Positions 20,960 to 28,426 of a DNA stretch of 29,575 bases are shown one piece after another; position 1 is the first letter of the stretch, and the number at the start of each line of letters is the position of its first letter. Source of the stretch: Candidatus Staskawiczbacteria bacterium (GTDB lineage Bacteria; Patescibacteriota; Minisyncoccia; Minisyncoccales; Staskawiczbacteraceae); contig CALRFZ010000007.1 of the NCBI GenBank assembly GCA_943357015.1, forward strand, positions 1 through 29,575, given 5' to 3'. A model generated the notes under the pieces. The model searched no databases and was not told the origin of the DNA. It saw only the letters and a list, made by a program, of their open reading frames with translations. Position numbers and translations under genes: made by a program.

Positions 20960-23197
20960 CTAATTTAATTTTATTTTTTTCTTTTTCAATAAAAGAGAAT
21001 TTAAAACTACAGATACAGAACTTGTAGCCATTGCCACTGATGCAAAAATTGGATTTAAAGAAATATGAAAAAGAGGATACAAAACTCCCATAGCCACCGG
21101 AATTAAAATTGCATTATATCCAAACGCCCAAAAAAGATTTTGCTTGATTGTTCTTATGGTTTTTTTCGATAATACAATTGCCATCGCCACTGATTTTAAA
21201 TCTTTATTAATCAAAGTTATATCAGCGGCCTCAATTGCAACATCAGTACCAGAACCCATTGCGATTCCAATATCGGCAACAGCCAGCGCCGGAGCGTCAT
21301 TAATGCCATCCCCCACCATAGCCACCACTTTGCCACTGGCTTGAATTTTTCTAACCTCCATTTCTTTTTGATCAGGTAAAATTTCTGCTAAAATTCTTTT
21401 AATGCCCAAGCTCTTGCCTATAGCATTGGCAGTTCTTTGGTTGTCTCCTGTAATCATAACAACCTCAATGCCCATTTTTTGTAGCGCCACAGTCCCCTCT
21501 TTCGCACTTTCTTTAATGATATCTGCCACTGCAATAAAACCAAAAAAATTTCCGTCCACAGCTAGCATCATAACGGTTTTACCGTTGCTTTCCATTTTTA
21601 AAATTTTGTCACCAAAATTTCCAATATCAATTTTTTCCTTATCCATTAACCGCTTATTGCCAAAAATAATTCTTTGACCATTAATAACACCTTCTACCCC
21701 GTGACCCAATATGGCCTGAAATTTTTCGGTTTTTAGTAAAGAAAGTTTTTTTGACTCGGCAAATTTTACAATGACTTGGGCCAAAGAATGTTCTGAACCT
21801 TTTTCAATTGATCCTGCCAGCATCAACAACTTATCTTGATCTTTTTCATTAACCGCAATCACATCTGTTATTTCTGGTTGCCCATTGGTCAAAGTGCCAG
21901 TTTTATCAAAAATAACAGTATTAATTTTGTGAGCAGTCTCTAAGCTTTCTGCATCCTTAATTAAAATACCATACTCCGCCCCCTTGCCCGTTCCCACCAT
22001 AATCGCCGTAGGAGTAGCCAAACCCATAGCACAAGGACAGGCAATAATTAATACCGCAATCATATTAAGCAGGGCGAATGTCACAACAGGCGGATTACCA
22101 AAAACATACCAAACGACAAAAGTTACAATTGCCAGCATCAGCACTACTGGCACAAAATATGATGAAACTAAATCTGCCAAACGCTGTATTGGTGCCTTAC
22201 TTCCTTGCGCTTCTTGCACCAACTTAATTATTTGAGCTAACATAGTTTCTTTGCCAATTTTGGTGGCTCTAAAAATAAACGAGCCCGTTTTATTTACAGT
22301 CGCCCCAATTACGCTAGCGCTACTAAATTTATCAACTGGCATACTTTCACCTGTTACCATTGACTCATCAATTGATGATTCGCCTTCAACAATTACCCCG
22401 TCTACTGGAATTTTATCACCCGGCCTGACGCGAATCAGGTCTCCAATTTTAACCATATCAATTGGAATGTCTTGCTCTTTCCCATCTTTTATTATTCTGG
22501 CAGTTTTTGCTTGCATACCAATCAGCTTTTTAATCGCTTCAGAAGTCCCTGCCTTAGCCTTGGCTTCAAAATATCTGCCCAGTAAAATCAGGCCAATAAT
22601 AATAGTCGCCACATCAAAATATGGCATTACCTCAATACCAGCGACTTTAGTTATATCTGGGAATAAGGCAATAAAAGCCGAGTATCCATAAGCTACTGTT
22701 GTACCAATAGTAACAAGTGTGTCCATATTGGCAGTTCTATGTTTAAGAGCCAGTAAAGTTGCGCGATAAAATCCAAACCCAACCCAAAATTGAACTGGAG
22801 TGGCTAAAATTAATTGAACCAAAAAATTTTGTAAGATTTTTGGCGAAGTATCCATAAGCAAAGGAAAACTTCCCCATAAAATCAATCCCCCTAAAAATAA
22901 ACTGACTGAAACCTTAATTTTTAAATCTCTTAATTCTTTTTGTTTTTCCAATTCTTCATCAATTTTTCCATCCTTTTTATCATCAATTAAAGCCTTATAT
23001 CCAACGCTCGATACTGCGTTTATAAAATGCTGATTAGTAGCTTTTTCTGAATCATAAATTACCGTAGCTTTTTCGGTAGCCAAATTAACATTTGCTTTTA
23101 TGACACCATTAACTTTTGACAGCGAATCTTCTAAAACAGTAACACATGAAGCGCAATGAATACCTTTAATCAAAAATGTTTTTTTATTTTGTGTCAT
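20960..23197 (-). CDS. copA: Cu(I)-exporting P1B-type ATPase
   Basis: This 745-aa protein pumps Cu(I) (or Ag(I)) out of the cytosol using ATP. A single N-terminal HMA domain has Cys15 and Cys18 in GIHCASC. Eight transmembrane helices include the metal-binding CPC (387-389) in IIACPCAMGLATP. The actuator motif is TGES (282-285), the phosphorylation motif is DKTGT with Asp431, and GDGINDAP lies near the end of the P-domain. The P1B-1 residues Tyr-Asn (in FGYNAILIPVA) and Met-x-x-Ser-Ser (MATSSVSVVLNS) in the last helices favour copper over zinc. The length is normal for one HMA domain. It starts 4 nt after the Met-rich protein gene, indicating tight coupling. Confidence 0.96.
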   Translation of the reverse strand: MTQNKKTFLIKGIHCASCVTVLEDSLSKVNGVIKANVNLATEKATVIYDSEKATNQHFINAVSSVGYKALIDDKKDGKIDEELEKQKELRDLKIKVSVSLFLGGLILWGSFPLLMDTSPKILQNFLVQLILATPVQFWVGFGFYRATLLALKHRTANMDTLVTIGTTVAYGYSAFIALFPDITKVAGIEVMPYFDVATIIIGLILLGRYFEAKAKAGTSEAIKKLIGMQAKTARIIKDGKEQDIPIDMVKIGDLIRVRPGDKIPVDGVIVEGESSIDESMVTGESMPVDKFSSASVIGATVNKTGSFIFRATKIGKETMLAQIIKLVQEAQGSKAPIQRLADLVSSYFVPVVLMLAIVTFVVWYVFGNPPVVTFALLNMIAVLIIACPCAMGLATPTAIMVGTGKGAEYGILIKDAESLETAHKINTVIFDKTGTLTNGQPEITDVIAVNEKDQDKLLMLAGSIEKGSEHSLAQVIVKFAESKKLSLLKTEKFQAILGHGVEGVINGQRIIFGNKRLMDKEKIDIGNFGDKILKMESNGKTVMMLAVDGNFFGFIAVADIIKESAKEGTVALQKMGIEVVMITGDNQRTANAIGKSLGIKRILAEILPDQKEMEVRKIQASGKVVAMVGDGINDAPALAVADIGIAMGSGTDVAIEAADITLINKDLKSVAMAIVLSKKTIRTIKQNLFWAFGYNAILIPVAMGVLYPLFHISLNPIFASVAMATSSVSVVLNSLLLKKKKIKLN

Positions 23198-23201
23198 AAT
23201 T

Positions 23202-23762
23202 TTATGATTTGCTTTTAATGGATTTTATCAAAGAAATAATACCCAATACCAATAAAGTCCATACTAGAAACATTGTGCACCAGACAATAAAATTAAATCC
23301 GCCATAATAACCGCCCATCATACCAAATTTGCCAACAAAATTTACCGGATAATCAAATCCGTAACCTGACATCATAGACATTGCAGGTACAACACTATTA
23401 TAGTTTGCCCAACAACCAATGTACGCCCTACCCATTGCGATATGAGCCTGTTTTAAGGTATCAGACCCCTCTCCGCCCATCATATTTTCCATCGCATCGT
23501 GTTGTTCCTGCGTTATGCCAACACCCATATACGCATCACCTAATTTTTCAAACTGACTATCAGTTACTTTTGAGCAGTTTATTTGGTTTTGATTTTTAAT
23601 ATTCTGACTAGTATAAATATCTTGCAAACTATACACAATGTCAGAATTTTTCTGGTAAGAAGCATTATTGTTTTGGTAGTCTATCATACTAGCTTTTACT
23701 ATATTAGTTCCTGCAATTAAAATTACTACCATTAAAAATAAACTAATAATAATTTTTTTCAT
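23202..23762 (-). CDS. Met-rich anchored extracytoplasmic protein of the copper cluster (unknown)
   Basis: This 186-aa protein has a signal peptide or anchor (1-24), an extracytoplasmic region and a C-terminal transmembrane helix (about 158-180). The central domain has Cys63 in an INCSKVTDSQFEKLGDAYMG segment, QEQHDAMENMMGGEGSD and a HIAMGRAYIGCWAN segment, with many Met, His and Cys that could bind Cu(I). A Gly/Met/Tyr-rich linker precedes the final helix. I recall related proteins next to copper ATPases in CPR genomes but no named function. It lies 4 nt upstream of copA, so the two are almost surely co-translated. A copper-binding or delivery role is inferred. Confidence 0.75.
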   Translation of the reverse strand: MKKIIISLFLMVVILIAGTNIVKASMIDYQNNNASYQKNSDIVYSLQDIYTSQNIKNQNQINCSKVTDSQFEKLGDAYMGVGITQEQHDAMENMMGGEGSDTLKQAHIAMGRAYIGCWANYNSVVPAMSMMSGYGFDYPVNFVGKFGMMGGYYGGFNFIVWCTMFLVWTLLVLGIISLIKSIKSKS

Positions 23763-23818
23763 ATTTTAATAGCTGTTTTATAATATTTAGCTTTTACCAA
23801 TTAAATATTTAAAAAATG

Positions 23819-24190
23819 CTAGTTAGTATTTTGTCGCACAATTATTTTTCCAGAAAACATACTCATACCGCAGGAATATTTAAACTCGCCACTTTTTTGG
23901 GGCGTAATTTCAATAGTCACTTTTTGATTAAGTGGCAAATATTTACGAATTTTAAAATCACCCAATACTATTTCTTCCAAGCAGGTATTGGGATCTTTGC
24001 GGATAAAATTTAATTTAGTGGTTTTGCCCTTAGCAATAGAAATTACATTAGGAGAATAACCGCCCTCGACAATAATATCCACTGAGTCTAAAATATTTAT
24101 TTGCTGATCGTTCTTTTTTATAAAAAACCAATAAATAAAACTAATCCCAGAAATTCCAAGTATCGTAACTACAATTTTATCTAAAACCAT
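23819..24190 (-). CDS. Anchored cupredoxin-domain protein
   Basis: This 123-aa protein has an N-terminal transmembrane helix (about 5-23) and a cupredoxin-like domain (about 36-120). The fold features are the IIVEGGYSPNVISIAKGK strands and the metal loop KYSCGMSMFSGKIIV. With the upstream Cys of DPNTCLEEI the ligands would be Cys, Cys, Met, Met rather than the His/Cys/Met of classical blue copper proteins, a set suited to Cu(I). The same pattern ends the HMA-DsbD-like fusion encoded upstream. It lies 56 nt before the Met-rich protein gene. It probably binds copper outside the membrane or passes it on. A TATAAA box ends about 6 nt before the ATG. Confidence 0.85.
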   Translation of the reverse strand: MVLDKIVVTILGISGISFIYWFFIKKNDQQINILDSVDIIVEGGYSPNVISIAKGKTTKLNFIRKDPNTCLEEIVLGDFKIRKYLPLNQKVTIEITPQKSGEFKYSCGMSMFSGKIIVRQNTN

Positions 24191-24282
24191 ATATTTTTAT
24201 AATCAACAATTGGTCATAATAAAGTAATGTGTTTTACTGCTCACAACCAAACTGATAATTAAATCAATTGTTTTAGCAATTA

Positions 24283-24783
24283 CTAGTTTTTAGTTTCGTA
24301 ATTTATAATAATTTTATCCTCATCGCGAAAAACCGTATTTTCATAATCTTGCACAATATTTCCATTAACTGTTTGCCAGATAATGTGATTTTGGTCAGCC
24401 CTATAATCCAGAATTTGGTTTTTATTATAAGTTTTATTCCAGACAGCAAAAAAATCTGATAAATTAAAATCTCTTTTTTCGGGTGATTCTATATGGATTT
24501 TTCCACTATTATCATGAGTGTGTAGTGAATTCATACAACCATTATTAATACCAACATCAGTTGGAATTTCCTGCTTTTGACCATTAATAATAATTTCCAA
24601 ATTGGTATGAATGTGAAATTGGGTCGCCATATCCGTGGTACAGGTCAACGCTAATTGACGATTAGTTTTAGATGAAGGGGAATTTTTATAAGTCCAAAAA
24701 ATCAGACTTGATAAAATAATTAACGTCAAAATACCAACACACAAAACCCACCACCAAGACAAACCTTGATAATTTTTATTCAT
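24283..24783 (-). CDS. Anchored His-rich extracytoplasmic protein (unknown, family shared with archaea)
   Basis: The protein is about 166 aa from the ATG at 24783, four nt past the dsbA stop; a longer version would overlap dsbA. It has an anchor helix (about 10-30) and a soluble domain with His57 and His59 in FHIH, an NLEIIINGQ strand, Cys83-Met84, His88 and His90 in LHTH, His97 in KIHIESP and a FNLSDFFAVW segment. This layout resembles a conserved protein I recall from Thaumarchaeota and some bacteria, with CM..LHTHD..G.IHIES, of unknown function. The HxH/HxH/C/M set suggests a metal site. It is co-transcribed with dsbA and the HMA-DsbD-like gene. Function is inferred only from residues and context. 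Confidence 0.72.
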   Translation of the reverse strand: MNKNYQGLSWWWVLCVGILTLIILSSLIFWTYKNSPSSKTNRQLALTCTTDMATQFHIHTNLEIIINGQKQEIPTDVGINNGCMNSLHTHDNSGKIHIESPEKRDFNLSDFFAVWNKTYNKNQILDYRADQNHIIWQTVNGNIVQDYENTVFRDEDKIIINYETKN

Positions 24784-24787
24784 TCTT

Positions 24788-25561
24788 TTATTTACTGTTA
24801 AGCGCCTGATCAATAGCCGTTTTAAAAGCTGAATATGGTTGAGCGCCGACAACAATGGTTCCCAAAATTACCCCATCCTGAGTCGATTTGCCCACAAAAA
24901 ATGATGGTGTACCATTAACTCCAACCTTTTGACCATCGGCAATATCTTTGTTTACTTCATCTTTATACTTATTAGAATCTAAGCACTGCTGAAACTTACC
25001 AACATTCAATCCCAAACCCTTGGCAATAATTGGTAATTGATCAACCGCAACACCATTGCCATTGGAAGTAGTTTTTTTAAAAAGCTCGTCGTGATATTTA
25101 TAGTAGGCTGTATCTCCGCCCTGATCTCTAGAACATTCCGCTGACATTGCTTCTAATGTCGCCAATGGATTATGAGCAGGAACAGCAATAAAATCTCTAA
25201 ACACTAACTTTAGCTTGCCAGTATCTATGTAATCTTTTTTAATTTGCGGATACACATCAGTAAAGTGTCGCTTGCAAAACGGACATTCATAATCAGAAAA
25301 TTCAATTAAAGTAACAGGCGCATTTTTATCGCCAAGCACCGCATCATTATCAACCGACACCTTAACTGGTTCACTTGGTTGCTTTACTGGCTGTTGTTGA
25401 CTAGGAACATTGCCATTTAAAACAATATCATTTGAAGTTTTTGATTTGCCAAATAAAACAACTCCGGCAATTATCAAACAAACAATAACAATAGTGCTAC
25501 AAATTAACGCCAAATTTTTATTTAGCGGTTCACCACTTTTTTGCCTTTGCGTATTTTCCAT
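24788..25561 (-). CDS. Membrane-anchored DsbA-family thiol oxidoreductase (BdbD-like)
   Basis: This 257-aa protein has an N-terminal anchor (about 17-37), a disordered Gln/Pro/Val linker (about 45-70) and a thioredoxin-fold DsbA domain (about 71-257). The active site is Cys93-Pro-Phe-Cys96 within FSDYECPFCKRHF, and the cis-proline is in VNGTPSFFVG. An inserted helical domain contains Cys124 or nearby and a further Cys in FQQCLDSN, which may pair structurally. It introduces or handles disulfides in exported proteins such as the Cys-rich protein at 14520-14882, and may feed the cupredoxins. It lies 59 nt after the HMA-DsbD-like fusion gene and 4 nt before the His-rich protein gene. Family call firm. 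Confidence 0.93.
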   Translation of the reverse strand: MENTQRQKSGEPLNKNLALICSTIVIVCLIIAGVVLFGKSKTSNDIVLNGNVPSQQQPVKQPSEPVKVSVDNDAVLGDKNAPVTLIEFSDYECPFCKRHFTDVYPQIKKDYIDTGKLKLVFRDFIAVPAHNPLATLEAMSAECSRDQGGDTAYYKYHDELFKKTTSNGNGVAVDQLPIIAKGLGLNVGKFQQCLDSNKYKDEVNKDIADGQKVGVNGTPSFFVGKSTQDGVILGTIVVGAQPYSAFKTAIDQALNSK

Positions 25562-25620
25562 ATTTTTATATTACATTTACTGACAAAAAAACTTTCGTCG
25601 TAAATCTTTTAATAATATTA

Positions 25621-27045
25621 TTAATTAACTACTTCAATTATTCCACGCACCATTCCCATAGGACAACTAAATGAATACTGACCTGCCTTTTGCGGAACAA
25701 ACTCTTTAATCGTAACTTGACTGGCATTAGGGTTTAAGTAAATTGTGTCCACTAATCCCTTAGCAATTACCGACCCACTATCACAACTAGTCTGACCAGA
25801 AGAAGTTATTTCCCAGCGAACGGGCACACCAACTTTAACCTTAAAATAATTTGGATTGTAGTTGGATGCCAAAACTGTCATTTTTATAACTTGTTTACCA
25901 TCAATTACAGGCGCCAATCCAATTTCGTTTTGAATTTTATTTTGATTTAAATTTAGCAAACCACTTAAACCAAAACCTAAAACATTCATTTGATTAACAA
26001 GAGTAAAAAGAGCAAAAAATATCACCAAAAACCCTGCAACTTTTGAGAACATTAATGATAAATGTGGTTTGGAAAATAACTTAACACTGGAAAAACCTAT
26101 CAACAAAAGCATTGGCAAAGTTCCAAGTGCAAAAACTCCCATAATTAAGGCCCCTTGTATAGCACTTCCCGAAAAAAGAGCAATAGTTTGGGCAGTAATT
26201 GTAAATCCACAGGGCAAGAAAAACGTTAATGCGCCCATAACAAATGGCATATGCCTTCCCTTAAAATTACTTTCACTAGCGATTCTTTGGGTTATAAATT
26301 TAGGCACTGAAAACTGAAATTTTCTCAACCCAGTAACCCCAATCATTTGCAAGCCCAAAATTATCATTAAAAGTGAAAAAGCAATTACTAAAAAGGCTGT
26401 AAATCCCAATGATATTGACAATCTACTACCTACTAACCCCAAAACCCCACCCAATATCGCATAAGATAAAATTCTACCAGTATTAAACATAATATGTGGT
26501 TGAATTTTTTGGTAATAACTCTGATCGCTAGAATACATATCGTGCCACTGTTTAGACAGCGACAAAACAATTCCACCAACTAAGGCTGCGCAACTTGAAA
26601 GTCCTGCCAGTAGACCAAAAGCAAAAAATGTAATTAACGAAGAAGTTGAATTAACATTTAAAATTCCAGAAATTCCAGCCCTATCCAAAAGCAAAAAAGC
26701 AATGACAATAATAATAGCAACATTAAATGCTACTAATGTTGGATTAGCAGATTTTTTATTTACTACATCGTTTTTTTTAATCAATTTTTCCAATGGAGTA
26801 AAATCAGAGCCCTGCTTTTGGATCTTTTCATTTTCAAAAAAAATATAATTATCTTTTTTAAAAATATCATTTAACTTTTGCGTATCAGGTTTTTCACCTT
26901 CAAATCCAACCACCACTTTACCGCTATCAACAGATGCTTCCACTAATTTTACATTTGGAATTTCCAGCAACTTTTTTTCAATCAATATTTCACAGGATGC
27001 ACAATGCATTCCTTTAACAAAATATGTATGTTGTTTGTTGTTCAT
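25621..27045 (-). CDS. HMA - DsbD/UreH-like membrane - cupredoxin fusion protein
   Basis: This 474-aa protein has three modules. Residues 1-70 are a heavy-metal-associated domain with Cys15 and Cys18 in GMHCASC. Residues about 105-375 are a six-or-more-helix membrane domain of the UreH/DsbD/TauE-SafE-like type (FGLLAGLSSCAALVGGIVL, FNTGRILSYAILGGVLGL, and GALTFFLPCGFT with a Cys facing the first Cys). Residues about 385-474 are a cupredoxin-like domain with a SGQTSCDSG and SCPMGMVRG metal site. The paired in-membrane cysteines are as in DsbD/CcdA-type electron conduits. It could move copper or electrons between the cytosolic HMA and outer cupredoxin. It lies 59 nt upstream of dsbA. Domain calls are good; the joint function is inference. 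Confidence 0.85.
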   Translation of the reverse strand: MNNKQHTYFVKGMHCASCEILIEKKLLEIPNVKLVEASVDSGKVVVGFEGEKPDTQKLNDIFKKDNYIFFENEKIQKQGSDFTPLEKLIKKNDVVNKKSANPTLVAFNVAIIIVIAFLLLDRAGISGILNVNSTSSLITFFAFGLLAGLSSCAALVGGIVLSLSKQWHDMYSSDQSYYQKIQPHIMFNTGRILSYAILGGVLGLVGSRLSISLGFTAFLVIAFSLLMIILGLQMIGVTGLRKFQFSVPKFITQRIASESNFKGRHMPFVMGALTFFLPCGFTITAQTIALFSGSAIQGALIMGVFALGTLPMLLLIGFSSVKLFSKPHLSLMFSKVAGFLVIFFALFTLVNQMNVLGFGLSGLLNLNQNKIQNEIGLAPVIDGKQVIKMTVLASNYNPNYFKVKVGVPVRWEITSSGQTSCDSGSVIAKGLVDTIYLNPNASQVTIKEFVPQKAGQYSFSCPMGMVRGIIEVVN

Positions 27046-27102
27046 TTTTTTACTTTAACTTACTATAAAATATAAAACTAACAAAAATATTTGCCATTAA
27101 AT

Positions 27103-27128
27103 CTTGCCCCAAAACGCAATCGGTCAAG
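27103..27128. promoter_or_regulatory. Imperfect inverted repeat upstream of the HMA fusion gene
   Basis: CTTGCCC (27103-27109) and GGTCAAG (27122-27128) form a 7-bp inverted repeat with one mismatch and a 12-nt spacer. It could be an operator of the copper cluster; promoter elements here are not clear. Confidence 0.25.
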
Positions 27129-27134
27129 TAGGCG

Positions 27135-27599
27135 TTAAATAGTTACCAACCTATAGATTTTAGGACTCAAAACACCAAAAGAGAGAGCTTCTTTTAGGTA
27201 ATCAAAAAAAGATAAATAAGCTTTTAGTTTCAAGTAAAATTGATTAACAAATTCTTTCAAAAATAACACTTGATTAAATCGCCCATAACTAACAATTACA
27301 TAAACAAAGTATAGTAAAATAACTAATAAAGCATTTAATAAAAATCCTTTCTGAATAATTGCCGTAAACATTACTTGCCATAGGTTAATATGCTCAGCAA
27401 GGGTCATATTACAAATCCCAGTATTTATACTCATAAAAATACAATTACTCATTTTGCCGTTTAATTCCATTCCCATACCCATAAAATATAGCGCGCCTAG
27501 AATAGAAACCAAAACCGCGACCATTACCATAACTGCTATAAAATTTGAGATTTTTTTTAGGGATAATATATTCATAAGACTTTTTATAAAATTCCACAT
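27135..27599 (-). CDS. Small membrane protein with Cys/Met motif (copper cluster, unknown)
   Basis: The protein is about 154 aa from the ATG at 27599; one codon upstream a GTG also fits. It has a helix near residues 17-40, an external loop with KMSNCIFMS and ICNMTLAEHINLWQVMF (Cys, Met and His in a potential metal-binding cluster, about 50-75), a second helix near 80-105 and a cytoplasmic tail rich in aromatic residues. I recall similar CPR proteins with CPFM...C.M...EHI..W..MF, of unknown role, near copper genes. It lies 14 nt after a 32-aa ORF and 89 nt before the HMA fusion gene. A copper-sensing or copper-delivery role is plausible but unproven. Confidence 0.7.
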   Translation of the reverse strand: MWNFIKSLMNILSLKKISNFIAVMVMVAVLVSILGALYFMGMGMELNGKMSNCIFMSINTGICNMTLAEHINLWQVMFTAIIQKGFLLNALLVILLYFVYVIVSYGRFNQVLFLKEFVNQFYLKLKAYLSFFDYLKEALSFGVLSPKIYRLVTI

Positions 27600-27613
27600 C
27601 ACTTAATACTATA

Positions 27614-27712
27614 TTACAGTAATACTAAACTTATCACAATATATAATGTCACCACCTGCTTGACTTTGAAATGCCGCATATATCTCACCGCTTTGCCGGC
27701 GAAAAATGGCAT
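27614..27712 (-). CDS. Small ORF B, 32 aa, predicted single-helix membrane peptide
   Basis: ATG at 27712 to TAA at 27614, one nt after small ORF A ends and 14 nt before the 154-aa membrane-protein start. The first part is basic with FAGKAVRYMRHFKVKQ, then a hydrophobic stretch VVTLYIVISLVLL ends the peptide, as in small inner-membrane proteins. Codon use is unusually GC-rich for the window in the first half. The tight spacing suggests a real co-transcribed gene. The basic-then-hydrophobic pattern recalls the N-terminus of the following protein, so it could also be a truncated duplicate. No homologue recognised. Confidence 0.45.
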   Translation of the reverse strand: MPFFAGKAVRYMRHFKVKQVVTLYIVISLVLL

Positions 27713-27713
27713 T

Positions 27714-27812
27714 TTAGTCAGTATAGAAACAATAAAATTCGTATTTCCATACAATAAAACAGGCAGTTAAAATTGGTAAATAAAGTACACCTGATCTGAC
27801 TAACAATATCAT
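27714..27812 (-). CDS. Small ORF A, 32 aa, hydrophobic peptide
   Basis: ATG at 27812 to TAA at 27714, starting 10 nt after the DUF2127 stop. The peptide has a VLYLPILTACFIVW helix and an aromatic end KYEFYCFYTD with two Cys in total. It is followed after one nt by small ORF B, so the two equal-sized ORFs fill the whole gap between DUF2127 and the 154-aa protein gene. No Shine-Dalgarno sequence. Reality depends on conservation; no family recognised. Confidence 0.4.
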   Translation of the reverse strand: MILLVRSGVLYLPILTACFIVWKYEFYCFYTD

Positions 27813-27822
27813 AAATAGTAAA

Positions 27823-28314
27823 TTAAAATTGCTCGCTTTTTGTTTTCAAGTTTACATGATACTTATACTCATGCCAAATAAGTAAAATAAAAACTGCATC
27901 AAAAATTGTCAGGAAAGTTAAAAACAAAGAATGATAAACACTAATACGATAAATTTGGTATATCACAAAAATTAAAGCGGTTGCCATCATTGCCAAATAA
28001 GCCCAATGCTTTTGACGATACAATTGTATAGCTAAAAATATATTTAAAATTCCGTGAACTAACAAATATATAGCAATAAATTTTTTAGCATCAGCGGAAA
28101 AATTTAAAAATCCGTGACTTAAAAAATTGAAAAATTTATCATTAGGGTCTTCTACTAACTCATTTTGACTAACAATATAAAACCAATACAAAAAATTTAC
28201 CTTACTTAATAATAAAAAACCTGTTACAGTTTCCCATAAACCATTTATGGCTTTTAAGGTAATTCCCAGCTCAAAAAAACGATGCCAATATTTTTCCTGA
28301 ATAATTTCTTCCAT
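27823..28314 (-). CDS. DUF2127-family membrane protein
   Basis: This 163-aa membrane protein fits DUF2127: about four transmembrane helices, an N-terminal WHRFFELGITLKAINGLWE segment, an AIYLLVHGILNIFLAIQLYRQKHWAYLAMM segment (about 85-113) typical of the family, and a final helix followed by a Lys-rich tail. DUF2127 proteins are found in many bacteria and have no established function. It is the first gene of the copper/redox island after two terminators, with a TATAAT box ending about 7 nt before the ATG, so it may be transcribed as a leaderless mRNA together with the small ORFs and the 154-aa protein. Confidence 0.88.
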   Translation of the reverse strand: MEEIIQEKYWHRFFELGITLKAINGLWETVTGFLLLSKVNFLYWFYIVSQNELVEDPNDKFFNFLSHGFLNFSADAKKFIAIYLLVHGILNIFLAIQLYRQKHWAYLAMMATALIFVIYQIYRISVYHSLFLTFLTIFDAVFILLIWHEYKYHVNLKTKSEQF

Positions 28315-28321
28315 TAAAAAT

Positions 28322-28327
28322 ATTATA
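28322..28327 (-). promoter_or_regulatory. -10 box (TATAAT) of the DUF2127 / copper-island unit
   Basis: A consensus TATAAT on the minus strand lies 7 nt before the ATG at 28314, directly after the T-run of the upstream terminator. The -35 is weak. It predicts a leaderless or near-leaderless transcript. Confidence 0.45.
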
Positions 28328-28329
28328 CC

Positions 28330-28354
28330 AAAAAAACCGCCAAGTGGCGATTTT
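28330..28354 (-). terminator. Terminator with AAGT loop
   Basis: CGCC-AAGT-GGCG (28338-28349) extended by AAAA/TTTT across one mismatch, with a T-run on the minus strand. Its 17-nt core, stem plus T-run, is identical to that of the terminator after SWIB (17301-17317). Confidence 0.7.
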
Positions 28355-28382
28355 AAAAAAACCTACAAAAAAATTATTTTAT

Positions 28383-28426
28383 AAAAGTCCTAAAATTCTC
28401 ACAGCTGTGAGTTTTTTGGGACTTTT
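28383..28426 (-). terminator. Long hairpin terminator at the end of the 62-aa protein gene
   Basis: AAAAGTCC (28383-28390) pairs with GGACTTTT (28419-28426). The stem continues through a T-G pair and AAAA/TTTT to a CTCAC/GTGAG tip. The stem begins at the stop codon of the 62-aa protein gene; a second terminator follows 30 nt later. Confidence 0.7.

Noticed and set aside
20196..22691. Several plus-strand ORFs of 66-146 codons opposite the YceI and copA genes
   Set aside because: They are antisense shadows of strongly supported genes, with low-complexity Ile/Ser/Pro-rich translations and no family features.
27612..27624. 13-bp palindrome TATTAC-A-GTAATA as a CopY-type operator
   Set aside because: It lacks the TACAnnTGTA spacing and lies in the 3' end of small ORF B; A/T-rich palindromes of this size are expected by chance.
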